This document shows, one piece after another, positions 46,986 through 58,321 of a stretch of 64,000 nucleotides of DNA (position 1 is its first letter; each line of letters starts with the position of its first letter). The notes beneath the pieces are model-generated. The model searched no databases. It had not been told where the DNA came from and saw nothing but the letters and a program-made list of their open reading frames with translations. This DNA is from Euryodendron excelsum (Eukaryota > Streptophyta > Magnoliopsida > Ericales > Pentaphylacaceae). Location of the stretch: the NCBI GenBank assembly GCA_033060915.1, contig CM065389.1:9446001-9510000 (forward strand), in the 5' to 3' direction. The position numbers and the translations under genes were made by a program.

Positions 46986-47446
46986 GGCTCTATTTGGTTC
47001 ACCGGAAAAAAAGTTACTGGAAAAAAATTTTCTTGGAAAATATTTGGCAATAAAAAATTTATTTTTTATTTGTTTGTTAGGGAACTATAAATTTGTTGTC
47101 GATGAATTATTTTATGATTTTTTTTGTAGAAAAATTATTTTATGCTTAGTTGTTTTTTAGACAAAATATAAGAGAAAAATAATTTTTAACAAAATCGCAT
47201 AACTAATTCTTGGTGAAGGGATTGAGAGACATTTAAACTCTTAGTTTTAAACATTTGACCCAAATTCTTCAATTTTCTTCATTATGCAAAACAACTTCTA
47301 TATCAAAATTCGGATGCTATTTTCTAAAAAAATTTCTACTTTCTTAGAATTTTTTTTAGATTTTTATTAGACAAGTAAACCAAAATTTGGTATTTTCTTG
47401 GAATTTATGCTCTTTTTATCCACTCTCCTGTGAAACAAATAGAGCC
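46986..47446. mobile_element. PIF/Harbinger-like MITE, 461 bp
   Basis: Left end GGCTCTATTTGGTTCACCGG and right end, read in reverse complement, GGCTCTATTTGTTTCACAGG are strong inverted repeats. Both sides show the 3-bp direct repeat TTG (46983-46985 and 47447-47449). GGC(C/T)(C/T)TGTTTGG-like ends and 3-bp duplications are typical of PIF/Harbinger MITEs. No coding capacity. Confidence 0.65.
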
Positions 47447-47449
47447 TTG

Positions 47450-48617
47450 ACCAAAAAAAAAAAAAAACTATGTAAAAAGGGAGGCTTGTAATTTTTATGT
47501 GGCTATTAATCTCAAATTAGATTAAAGCATTTTAATATTAAATTTTGGACGTTTCGAACAAATATTTAAACAAAACAAATAGCTAAAACTTTCCTTTCAC
47601 ATGATCCGTAAATTCTATGTTATAAAATAGAGGAAATTAAATCTGAAAATCTTCCCTTACAAAATTTAAAAGATCGAATAGTATAGGCAAATCTTCATGC
47701 TTGTGTAATGGCCGAAAATCATTGCCCTATGATTTACACAACTATATACTCCTATTATCTACGGAAGGATCAATCTACATTTTAACGCCCAGAGCAAGAA
47801 ATGAGATTGTTTTCGACGTAAGTATGGCGAGGCCTCTACAAATGACTGTGTAATGTCTAAGAGTAATACTTTGTGATAAATGTTTAGAATAGTTTGTGTA
47901 TTTTTATTTTATGAAAAAAAATAAATAAAAATAAAGGAAGGGTCAATCAGATCAATTGCTGTTCTGGGTAATTTCCTTGCTTCCTCCTGGCACGTGCGAC
48001 ACGTATTTTGACGGTGAGCTGATTGTCTGAAAGACTCTGAACCCATCCAATGAAATGGTCAAAAACACATCTCCAGAGAGTCTCTTGGAGATTGCAGAGT
48101 ACAAGATCCAAAGATATGAATCACATGTAATCATGTGATTATCAACCAGTAGGTAGCATAAAACTTGCAAAAATGAGCCCAAAGGTTGTGATTAATGAGA
48201 AAACAAAAGAATGGAACCAAACAAACATCACACACACACTCTCTCTCTCTCTTTCTCTCTCTCTCTAAGAGACATTCCTAGGAGGATTAGGCCTCTGGAT
48301 GTATGAAACAAAACCCCCCAACCCCAACACCACTCTCTATGCTCAACCCCAGGTGCACAGTGCCAGAGAGCACTGCCCATGTATTTAAAGTTCAACATAA
48401 CCGGCACGGCAAGCTACCCCAAGAAAATCTCTCTGTCACTCTCTCCAAACCAATCAGGCACCCAGTTCTTAGCAGTCACATGGTACTGCATGATTTGCTT
48501 TATGATGCTTGGCACAGGGCTTCTCACATATATATATATATATATATATAAATTGGATCTTACAAATTTTTTTTTAGTCGAAAGCGCTAACCGTGCTTTT
48601 CAATTTGGATATATTTA
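47450..48617. other. Unassigned region with promoter-like and CT-rich features
   Basis: No family-matching protein is encoded. On the minus strand, GATTGGTTTGG (about 48449-48459), TTTAAATA (about 48382-48389) and a GA-rich stretch (48240-48268) line up like a CCAAT box, TATA-like box and leader. An open frame of 76 codons (48182-47952) follows. This might be a non-coding or fast-evolving transcript; the evidence is motif-level only. A (CT) run is at 48240-48266 and a (TA) run at 48528-48551. Confidence 0.25.
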
Positions 48618-48820
48618 TAGGGGTATTTAGACGTAATTGATTTAATAACTTATAATTTATGTTTATGATTTTTTAAAAATGTGTTTGACTGAGTGATTTA
48701 AAAAAATAATTTATATCTAATTATGTTTTTTAAAAAAAATTAGTTTTGAAAATAACTTTTTAAGAATAGTTTATAATTTATAACTTATGGCTTATAACTC
48801 TGTTGGCCAAACACCCCATA
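48618..48820. mobile_element. hAT-like MITE, about 203 bp
   Basis: Left part TAGGGGTATTTAGACG...AACTTATAATTTATG and right part, in reverse complement TATGGGGTGTTTGGCC...AAGTTATAAATTATA, form imperfect inverted repeats. GGGGTGTTTGGC ends are common in plant hAT MITEs. No clean target duplication was found. Confidence 0.45.
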
Positions 48821-50457
48821 CTAAATGTTAAAAAAGTCCACAATGCACACACCACACTCTAAAAGAGCCCAACTTTTTAATGGGTTGATGAAAACTTTGT
48901 GAGACATTATCTTCTCTTGTACTTAACATTTTTTGCAGGATTCCTTTTTGGTGGAGACCTTCAAGTTCTTTGCTTCAGTAGTTTTGATGTAGGACAATCC
49001 TGTTGTTACAGGCCCTCTAGGTTAATCCAATAAGAGTGCTGAAAGAAAGAATTAATGGTTGTGTCAATAACCATACCACTTTCAAGCTAGGTCTAGATAT
49101 TGAAAAAGCAAAGACATGGGGTTGTATATTGGTTGTTTTTAGAAGAGTAAAGTTATACAATTAGAGAATTTATACATAAATAACTTTTATACATAATTAT
49201 AGCACGTACTTTAAAATAAAATATTTATTATGATCGCTCTTAATTTTAAAAATGTCATCTTAGCGTCATTCTGATTAAAATTTTTGTACAAATTTTATGA
49301 AAAAATAGCATTTGTTTTTCCGAATCATTTGGGGCCTTTCTTTCTTTGGTTGGCATTTGCTCTACCAAGTAAAGAGAGACAGCATATATGCTTTTTAGCA
49401 TAAAGGCCAAACCCCCTGGCTACTTTTCTGCAGGCTTGCAGGAGTTAATTGAACATTAACCCTTCTGGATAAGCCAAATCTACACAACTTTAATCTTAAC
49501 CATGAGACTTAAACTTCAAAGAACAGCAGTACACTAGTGTTAACTCTGTCGGCAATGCCACTGGCACTATTCAGCACTGAACCATTCTCAGATGGGACCA
49601 TCAATAATGCCTACTTTTCCCCTCCTTCCTAGCTTTCTCCAAAATAAAATGGGTGATTGAGTGTTCGCTCTTAATCATTTGTCCAAGGATTGGTTCCAGC
49701 TACCAAGTAAGAAAGAAACAACAAAGGAACTGTTTTTTGGTCTAGCGGGAGGTGCCTTTTAATTTTTCTTGTTTTGTTGACTTTTTGGATCATTTTTCCT
49801 CTTGTAAGGGGTTGTGCCCCCACTTGGCGCTCTTTTATATATATTTTACTTATCATAAAAGAGGCAAGAAAGAAACAACATTCTTGTTTTGCATTTGAAT
49901 AGAGTGTCTCCACCAGTCAATGAGCCAAAACAAGGATCGTTTTAAAATTTATTTTTGATTTTTAAGATATTTTAAACTTATTTTTCATACCTTAGATGTT
50001 ACATAAATCGTGTTTTGAAAAACACCTATTAGACTTCTATGGTTTAAAATTTGTCTCAAATTCTCCTAAAAGTTATGTCCACAGAAATCAAATTAAAAAA
50101 ATACTTCCAATCCTGACACGACTTCAAGTTTGATGAAGTGATATTTTTTAGAACGGGGGCGTTGTTTTTGAAGTATTACAAACAACTCTGTTTTTGTAAT
50201 AAACTCGACTACCATCTGTGCTTGCTTAAAACTCGATTTCTATAAATACTGTTCTTACTTGAGTGGGAACTGATCCGATAATCAAGGCTTGTGCCACAAG
50301 AACTATCAATGACTCTTCACACTGGAAGATTGAAGCCACACAGGTTCTTTCGATTGAAACCATATACATCCATGGAGCATTAGAAGTTCGAAAATAAAAG
50401 CCACAAGAAATAGCAGCAACACAAAGAAAAACAATTTCCCAGGGTGAAACGAAAGTT
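48821..50457. other. Intergenic, downstream of the FBW2-like gene
   Basis: AT-rich sequence without a recognisable gene. It contains the LINE tail at 49724-49865. The part next to 50458 should be the 3' UTR of the minus-strand FBW2-like gene. Confidence 0.4.
49724..49865 (+). mobile_element. 5'-truncated LINE tail with 15-bp target duplication
   Basis: The 142-bp insert is bracketed by the exact direct repeat AAGAAAGAAACAACA (49709-49723 and 49866-49880). Its right part, GGTTGTGCCCCCACTTGGCG then CTCTTTTATATATATTTTAC and TTATCATAAAA, resembles the 3' ends of plant L1 elements. 5' truncation, an A-rich tail and a long target duplication are hallmarks of target-primed reverse transcription. 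Confidence 0.7.
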
Positions 50458-52560
50458 TTAAGGAGATGGGGGCCAACCATAACCGGAATCCTCGTCAAAC
50501 CCTTCATAAAACCTCAGTTCCAGACTTTCCTCATCATCATCGTCATCCCACATTCCTTCAAAACTGTCGGTGTCATAGAAAGAATACTCCGAGTAATCCG
50601 AACAAACCTCCCAGATATTCCTCTCGTAATGGTCCACAACATGGGGTCCCAAAATCTTCAATTTTGGGAATTTTTCATGGAGGTACTTCTCGTCAAGCTT
50701 CACATTCCAGCACCCTCTCAAATCCAGAAACTCAAGCTCATTACAGCTGCAGATGATCTCGAGAACACTCTCGGTGTAGATAAGAAGATAAGCAATCTCA
50801 AGCTGCCTGAGCTTGGGCATCGTGACAGCAATGGCACGAGCCTCGTCCTCCTGCGAAAGCTTGCCATCCATGTCTATAGGATGCATGTTCCGGCGCAGCC
50901 CTGTAAGCAATTTGCAGTGCTTTCCAATGGCCTCCAAAGCACGAGCGCCGATTTTTCCACAGTAACTCAAGTCTATGAATGTCACGGCAGAAAGCCTCCT
51001 GGCAACCTGTTCGACGATTGCATCGCTCATGTCGCTTCTAGGCAGCCGCAACGTCTGTAAGGATCCGGCACTAGCAAAACCCGAAAAAATTCAGCCATAT
51101 AACCAGAAGGCCAAAATACTATAAAAAAAGGTTACTAGTTTGGATATCAATTCCATCTTAACTATTGATTTTTTTTTTCCCTTCCCTTGTTAACTATCTA
51201 AGAGGAAAAGAGAAGAAAAAAGAGAAAAAATTTGTTAAATCTCTCTATTCTTTTCCACCACTTTCCGTTACAGCCAGTTTGGAACTAGGGAGAGGAAACG
51301 GAATGGAAGGAAAACTTGTAAATCAATTTCTCTCTTTCTCTCTCTTCTTTCCCGTCACGTTCCTTCAATTTTCTTTGCAAAACCAAAGAGGAAAGTAAAC
51401 TTTTCCTTTATTTTCTTCCTTTCCCTTCCCTCTCCCAAGGTCCAAACAGGCTGTTCATTTTTTTTACAAAACCAAAACAAGGAAATATATTTTTCCCTCC
51501 TAATTTTTTTTACAAAATCAAAACATGAAAGGAAATATAGGCCCTGTTTGGAACCGGTTTCGATTCCGGTTCTCTTTTCGTTTTTCGTATTCTCAAAATA
51601 AAAAAATTTGAGAACATCTCGTTTTTTTGGTTCTCAGAAACAAAAATGAAACCATCGAAAATACCATCGTTTTCATATCGTTATCATTTTTGTATAAAAA
51701 TGGTTTCAAAAATTCAAAAAACACATTTTTAATAATTTTCAAAACTGGGTTGTTTTCTAAAATTTTTTCCAAAAACAAATTCCAGAATCAGTTTACCAAA
51801 CACGGTTTCCACAGAAATAGTTTCTGAAACCAATATGCCAATCTCAGTTCCGTGGAATTTTAGAAAACAAAACCAGAAAACAAAAACTGAAACCAACCAA
51901 ACGGAGCCTACTTTTCCTTTATTTTCTCTTTTCCTCCCCTCCCCTCCCCTCCCCTCCCCCAAGTTCCTAACAGGGATTTAAGAATTTGACTACTGGGTTA
52001 TCCACCCCAAGCTAACCAAAGAATTGGCACCCTTCATAAGCAGCAAAATGGATTAATAGTATGATCTGAATCCTGTCGGAATCAGTTGATCATGTAAGCA
52101 TGAAATTACTAGGAGGTTCTGTGCAAGTATTAACCAAATTGCTTTAGCAGACAGCATAAGCAGCAAATTTGCACTGAGGGTTTCACCAGAATATGAGAAT
52201 ATAAATAAGAAAAGAAAGGGGTAGCCATGGGCTAATGCAAAATGCTACTTACTGATCTGCAATGAAGGAGAAAATGGGGTCACTCTGCAGTTCAGAAACA
52301 GAGAGCTTTCGGAGGGAACCGCAGCTTCTGACGATCAGCATTCGAAGCATTCGATCGATGTTGTCGGGCTCGGATCGATTACTCCATTCCTCAATGTCTA
52401 TTTCTTGCCAGCAATAAGGCCCTTTCACCACTTCGCCCCACGATTTGCACACCCTTGGCACCACTGTTAGTAACTCCTGGAGAGAGAGATCGCTGAAGAT
52501 TAGCCCAAGCGCATCGGGTATTAGCTCGTCCCAACGACGAAAATCAGCCCCTTCTTCCAT
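50458..52560 (-). CDS. FBW2: F-box/LRR protein, FBW2-like, 2 exons
   Basis: SCF ubiquitin-ligase receptor. Arabidopsis FBW2 is known to promote turnover of AGO1 and to affect ABA responses; the same role here is inference. Exons: 52560-52253 and 51070-50458, joined through a split His codon, give 306 residues. The N-terminal F-box is WDELIPDALGLIFSDLSLQELLTVVPRVCKSW (about residues 10-41), followed by GPYCWQEIDIEEWSNR. Leucine-rich repeats follow, including SAVTFIDLSYCGKIGARALEAIGKHC, MPKLRQLEIAYLLI and LEFLDLRGCWNVKLDEKYL. The tail is acidic (MWDDDDDEESLEL). Length and motifs match FBW2 from memory. The single intron (51071-52252) contains two MITE-like elements. Start choice: the ATG directly precedes the conserved MEEGADFRRWDELIPDALG. 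Confidence 0.93.
51270..51454. mobile_element. MITE with CTGTTTGGAACTTGG-type ends, copy B (FBW2-like intron)
   Basis: Left end ACAGCCAGTTTGGAACTAGG and right end CCAAGGTCCAAACAGGCTGT are inverted repeats matching at 17 of 20 positions. The 185-bp unit is purine-rich on the left and pyrimidine-rich on the right, as in copy A. Confidence 0.6.
51538..51910. mobile_element. TIR element with TAGGCCCTGTTTGG ends (FBW2-like intron)
   Basis: Left end TAGGCCCTGTTTGGAACCGG and right end CCAACCAAACGGAGCCTA are inverted repeats. The 373-bp interior is rich in GTTTTC/GAAAAC motifs and has no coding capacity. A related, decayed stretch appears near 55600-55910. No convincing target duplication was seen. 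Confidence 0.5.
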
Positions 52561-53519
52561 CTAAACTTCACAAGAAGATTTCGGAAAAAATGAAACAAGT
52601 GTCGCAGTTAGTCCCTTTTCATCATTTTGAAGTATGGATGAGAGATTGAAAGAGATGAAAAAGATAAAACCTTAATTCATAAAACTAACACAAACCCAAT
52701 ATCTGAACAAAAAAAAAATTTTAAAAAAAAGACAAACACAAACATACAAAATATCACTCAAGATCTACACTTATTTATAATAAACATCAGTATTATAGAT
52801 CAGGATCAAGTTTTTACATAAGAGATTGAAAGAGATGGAACACCAGATCCGTGAAAAGGGGAAACAGGGCCCCAAAAAATTAATATCTATCAATTCAAAT
52901 GGTCTACAAAGAAAAAGTGGTGCCATGATAGAAAGAAAGAGAAATGTAGAACCTCCACATCTTCCCCCTCCAAACACAAACATCATGATTTTTAGATACC
53001 AGAGAAATGAACCTTTTTAAAAAGTTAAAAAAACCCAAAAAAGAAACTCTTCTTCCAATAATTTATGGACCACTAAAACTGGCCAAAAACAAAATTAAGT
53101 GTATGAACAGCATAGGAAATAACAATCCTGAAGACAAAACAGAAGACAAGGAATCAGAACTTCAGCAATAGTGAAGAAAAGTTCAACAGAAGAGATATAT
53201 AGGCCAAGGAGTGAGAAAATTGAAGTAGTGGAAATGACAAACAGAACAAGTAGGGGAGAAGAAAACCTCTCGATTAACAAACATCCAGATGCACACTACA
53301 ACAATGAGATTGAGAAATCAAACACCCATGACCGATATGAACAAGAAGAGAGTCGAAGTCACCACATATACATACAGAAAAACATATAATTAATAGACTT
53401 ACACGAAAATAGAAAAAGGCGTGACAAATATGAGTTGCCAAAACCCAACAGACGCTCAAAGACTCTGCCTTTTCCTTCGGATAAACAAAAGACCCACTTA
53501 TCCGCCAGAAACTGAGGGG

Positions 53520-53556
<37 letters not shown>

Positions 53557-53900
53557 TAGTGAGAGCTACAAAGCAAAACACAGCCTACCAATCAGCTCAC
53601 AGTGCATCTGCAACCACCAACGAGAAATACGAAAGGGAACAAGAGTAAAGACGAGTAAAAGCTACAATCCTACAAAGCCTACAACATGTATATGAGCCAT
53701 GAAGATGAAGTGGTATTTAATATTTTATGAATTCAATGAGCAATTCCTTCTCTGAACATAAGAGGAGTGAGAACTGGGAAGTGTGTCTAAGTGGGGGTAG
53801 TTGTATTGTGATACTCAAAAGTGATAAAGTTAGCTACTAATGAGAGCTTTTAACTTTCTTCATTGGAATCATATATCTATATTTATAGGTCTAGGAAATA
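52561..53900 (-). promoter_or_regulatory. Upstream region of the FBW2-like gene
   Basis: No coding region is supported. A (GA)15 run is at 53524-53554. The stretch could include a 5' UTR intron, but no splice pair can be proven. Several short open frames on both strands appear random. Confidence 0.35.
53524..53554. repeat. (GA)15 microsatellite
   Basis: Perfect GA dinucleotide run about 960 bases upstream of the FBW2-like start codon. Confidence 0.9.
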
Positions 53901-56728
53901 TAGTTGTTGGGGGAGGAATGACTGACCGACAGAGGCAGCACATATTTAGAGAGAGAGAGAGAGAGTAGAACTCGGGAGGCTGACACGAAATTTGGTGACT
54001 ACGAGGGGCCGAAGAGGAGCTGCGTACCATGTTTATGACCTTCATGCCCCATTTTCTTTGTGGGATGGGCTAGTCTTGTTTCTTTGACAGTGTTTCATGT
54101 TGGTCACTGGCAGAAGTTAATGTAGAGTTTGAACTTTGAACCCTTTGCTTTTCTTCTTACTGGCCTGAGCAAAGATTGGATTCTAATGAAGAATATTAAT
54201 ATATCGGGCACAATCCACATGCACATTGGCAAGGAAACAAAACACTGACCGGGCAACTTGGTCCTATTGCCGGGCAACCTTATCTAAATTGACAAAATTA
54301 CCCTTCTCCCCGTCTTAAAATAAATTATCATCTCACACTAAAAATTGGCCTTGCAAAAGCAAAAGTGGGTGGGTTATGGTTTTGGTAAAATATGAAGCTG
54401 AAAAGAGAAAGAAAAGATGAAGAAGAAAGAAAATAAAGAAGAGGAGATAAGAAAAGAAATGATGGACAGAGTAGAGGCTTTGAACAGTCGGATTTATATT
54501 TTTTTTTATAATATAATGAAGTTTTAGGTGATTAAGAATATCAATTTTTAATAATTTCAGAAGAACTAATCTAAGAAATATTTGACGGTTCTCGAAAACC
54601 TAATTTTACTATATCTTGTATTGAGTTTTATGTATCTGTTCTATATTTTCTCTAGTTTTATAACAAATTCTTATTTTTCATTTTTGTTTTCTAATTGTTT
54701 GTATGGTTGGACCTTGAGCCTAGAGTTAACCAGGGTGTGGGTCCGTCTGGGAGTCTTGGCAATCACTGAATGGGCTCACTCGGGTCTCACAACTGTGGAG
54801 AAGGTAAGAACCAAGGGCAGACAAGAGAGAGAGATTTACAAGCTTATGGTGACTTATGTAATAAATGTAATCAGGCTGTCCTCTTTGTCATAAATGAGTT
54901 GAGAGTATTTTATAGTAGATAGTGATTAACACGATGTGGACATGTAGCGTCCACCTACTGGACAGGCTTGAACCCCACCATTATGACTTGGAGAGGCCAT
55001 GTTAGGGCTACGACGGGTGATTAGATATGCAATCTGCCATAGCGTCAAGCACTTGTCCAACTGTGACACGCGTGTCTGCTGTATTAAATGTGCGTTGGGT
55101 CAGTATTTAATACTTAAGATACGATATTTGAATAGATCTGAGGGGGGATCTCTCTCTCTTAGCTGATTAATGGGACTAGTCCCCCACGCGCCCCACGGGC
55201 GTGCAACTCAATGATTCATTTGATTCTAACCTTTATTCCATTGCTAATGGAGAGAGGTTCCGAGTGAGAGTGAATTAAGTTAGGAGGTTAGGGGCTTGAG
55301 CCTATTAGATGGTGAGGCACAGAGCCTTAATGCGTGCTAGGTGTAAAGCCTTGTTTTGCACAGATGCTCGTTTTGGATGGAGCCATGTTGGCACAAGGCT
55401 TGACTTAAGTACAGCTCCTGGAGTTGTTTGGATGAGACTAATGATGGGGCGTTGACCCTGCCATGGGGGCGAGGGCGCCGAGTCAATTTGCCTAAGCAGT
55501 GCTTAACCAATGTTTGACTTTGAGGTACATATAGGACCCACGTGGTCTGTTAGGTGGACAGGTGGAATACCACGTGACATCCGTTAACGGAGTACCTACA
55601 CTAATATTTGTTGAAATAGTCTTTAGCAAACTAATTTCGAAAACAATTTTCGACAATACTGTATTTGATATTTGGTTTCAAAAGTTGTTTTTTAAATTTT
55701 TTTCAAAAGACTTCTCGTTTCAAGAATCAAGAATAACGTGTTTCTTAAGTCTTCAAAAATATTTTAATTTTTAAATAAAAATAATAGTATTTTTTATGAT
55801 TTTATTTTTTAATTTATAAAAATACAAAAAACGAGAAGTTTTTATTTTATTTTATTTCCAAAAGTACAAAGAAAAAAAAAACATAAACGAAATCGTAATC
55901 AAACACAGAGTCCCCTTGGTAGGACACTCTTAACAGTACTTTCAGTTTTACTTATTATGGGCAGCTGCCTGAGGTCATGGTATTTGGGCTTGCGTCCATC
56001 AAATTGTGGACCCACTGAGATTTGATGCTGATCCTCAGCTGGCAGCTTGCTCCAATTGTCTTCCTGTATTCCCAAACAAAACGGCGTGATTTTCTTGTGA
56101 TTCTACTTCCAGTGATGGTGCATCATGATTTTCTGGTTTTTAGAGTACTAATGCTCTCTCTCTCTTATATATATATGTATTAGTTCAAAACAAAACATCG
56201 CAAAAGATTTAGAAAAAGAAAGATAGACATATAGAAAGATGGTTTTGTACCAAGACCTAGAACTTTGGGTGGTTTAACTGTGTATGACGGTGGGCTAATT
56301 GAATTGACACTAACGTACCCTTCGCATATGGTCACTCTAGCCCACCTGGGCATGACTGTAATTCCATGATAATTGACGAGGGTATATTGGGTATATGAAG
56401 CAACCCCAATAACTTGTTCCTAGTTGATTGATTCCTATTCAGTGAGATAGGCAGTGTACCTTTTCCATGGTGGATGGTAGAAATGGGACAGAGGATTGTC
56501 CTTTTTATTCCCACTCCTTTTGGCTCAAGTTGATATGAATGAATGAGAGAGAGAGCGAGAGACAGTCATGATAAGTTAGAACTAAAGAAGAGGAAAAGCT
56601 TCAGGCTTAAGGTAAGGAAAAGGTTTTGCAGGCCTCATGCAATAATGGTCAGCTTAAGAAGTGACAGTATGCGCTGACAAAGTAAGAAAGTATGAAAATA
56701 TTACTTTATGTTCAGTACCGGAAGACAT
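53901..56728. other. Intergenic; probable LTR-derived segment at about 54700-55560
   Basis: No gene is recognised. From about 54700 to 55560 the base composition is noticeably less AT-rich than the flanks and the text (GGGCTCACTCGGGTCTCAC, CCACGCGCCCCACGGGCGTG) looks like retrotransposon LTR or untranslated sequence, but no ends or target duplication were found. From 55600 to 55910 there is a decayed copy of a GTTTTC-rich TIR element. Confidence 0.3.
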
Positions 56729-56802
56729 GTCTGGGTGGTGTAGTCGGTTATCACGCTAGTCTCACACACTAGAGGTCCCCGGTTCGAACCCGGGCTCAGA
56801 CA
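56729..56802 (+). tRNA. trnV-CAC: tRNA-Val (anticodon CAC)
   Basis: A 74-nt cloverleaf: acceptor stem GTCTGGG pairs with CTCAGAC (one G-U pair), A discriminator at 56802. The D arm carries GGTGTAGTCGGTTATCAC (A box), the anticodon stem-loop is CTAGT-CTCACAC-ACTAG with anticodon CAC at 56763-56765, and the T arm is CCCCGG-TTCGAAC-CCGGG (B box). It decodes GUG valine codons. No intron; no CCA is encoded, as expected for a nuclear tRNA gene. A run of six T at 56805-56810 is a likely polymerase III terminator. Confidence 0.97.
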
Positions 56803-56811
56803 TATTTTTTG
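56803..56811 (+). terminator. Polymerase III terminator of tRNA-Val
   Basis: TATTTTTTG follows the tRNA directly. T runs of four or more end polymerase III transcripts. Confidence 0.7.
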
Positions 56812-58321
56812 CTACCTTATTTGCGTGTGTTGACAAGTTATTTCTCATATTTTATCATGCAATCCAAAAGATGTAAACATAAAATACCTTGGTCCTTTGT
56901 AAGTTTTTTTCTTTTCTTGCCCTTAATTAGTACATGTATCCACCAAAGTTGTAAACAATGTCCAAATGCAACGAAAACTCAAGCACCATGTATAAATGCT
57001 GGAACATAATCTTTGCTGGTACCCTGATAAAAATAGCAAAAATGACATTTCCGTGCATTAGACTCTTGCCGAGGGGTGGAGACGGGTCCTATAGCCTGGT
57101 TCACCTGCCGAAGCCCGCACATCATTTATAGGGCTTGAGATTTTTCTTTAGGCCTGATTAGTTTACTGGACGAATTTGAAAATTGTGTTTGAATTCTAGT
57201 TGAGCCCGAAATATATATAAATAATATATTTCTATATTTTTTTTATTATATTTATGTATTTTTTATTTAAATTATTTAATTTTAATTTTCAAGTAAAATG
57301 TTTATTAAAAATATTTTTTAAAGTTAAATGAGTGGGCTTGAGGATCATAAAATTTTTATTTTCGGGAGTTTGGAATTTGGTTTTAGACCCGATGAAAATT
57401 TTTTTAGTATAGGCCTAGTCGGTCCATTCCTTCCAATGTCCACACGTACTCTAGTCCCTATTCTAGTTTTTCTCTGACCAGACCTTAGGAATATGTTTGA
57501 TGGCACTGGCCTTACAAAGCAGATAACAAACACTCTCTCAAGTCTTAACTAATCAGTATAAAATATTTCATTCATTACCATATGTACAAATATTCAGAGT
57601 CCAAATACCACAAAACCCTTATCATGGGTTACAAGCATATAGAAGTCCATCCGGAAAAACAAAAAAACATAAAATGAAAAGGTAAAAGTGTTTAGAAACC
57701 AGCATCTTAGCAAACTAGAAGAAGTGGAAACACGGACGAACAAGAGCTCAAAGACAAGCCCAGGCCTCATTGGGCCAAAATTAATTTTACGAAGAAGATG
57801 GGCCGGGCCTATTCAAATTTTGACTAGAAACAGAGACCTATAAATGTTCCTGCTTCCTCGGGCTGCTCTTGTAGTCCTTTCGGGGTCCATAATTCAAATT
57901 TGAATAAGCTCAACGAATTAATTCAGGCTTAAGTACATACACTAGGCATTAAGTTCAGTAAGTCAAATACAAATCGAGTTCAAGTATCTTAAGTAACTTT
58001 ACCGTTCTAACACCACGACTAATAGCCTGCTTGGAAGTTGGAACTAGAGGATGAGCGAGAGAAAAAAAATGAAAGGAGAATGAGAGGAAAAATAATTTAA
58101 ATTTTATCTTCCTTCTCTCTTAAACTAAAAATCAAACAGAAAAAATTTCAAATATGTTCTAAATGGTATAAGCTATAAAGTTAAATTAATACATTTTTTA
58201 TTGAAAACTTTGATTTCTTCACTTTTAATACAATAATTTTGAATGTTCTACGCGATCATATCATATACACGCACACTCGAAAGGGAAAATGTACACAAGA
58301 TCGAAATGTAGTGTATTATGT
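56812..58321. other. Intergenic, downstream of the EXORDIUM-like gene
   Basis: No gene is visible. The 57060-57430 part (GGGTCCTATAGCC, GGGCTTGAG..., GGCCTAGTCGG) looks like a decayed TIR element with GC-rich ends and AT-rich middle. A partial end of the CTGTTTGG repeat family starts near 58025. The bases next to 58322 should be the 3' UTR of the EXORDIUM-like gene. Confidence 0.35.

Noticed and set aside
48355..48400. Short palindrome CAGTGCCAGAGAGCACTG considered as a miRNA hairpin
   Set aside because: The stem is only 6 bp and no known plant miRNA matches; insufficient.
50629..51060. 143-codon plus-strand frame opposite the FBW2-like gene
   Set aside because: Antisense shadow of the minus-strand coding exon, which has clear F-box/LRR similarity.
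54700..55560. Less AT-rich block considered as a coding retroelement
   Set aside because: No reverse transcriptase, integrase or gag text in any frame; kept only as a possible LTR-like remnant.
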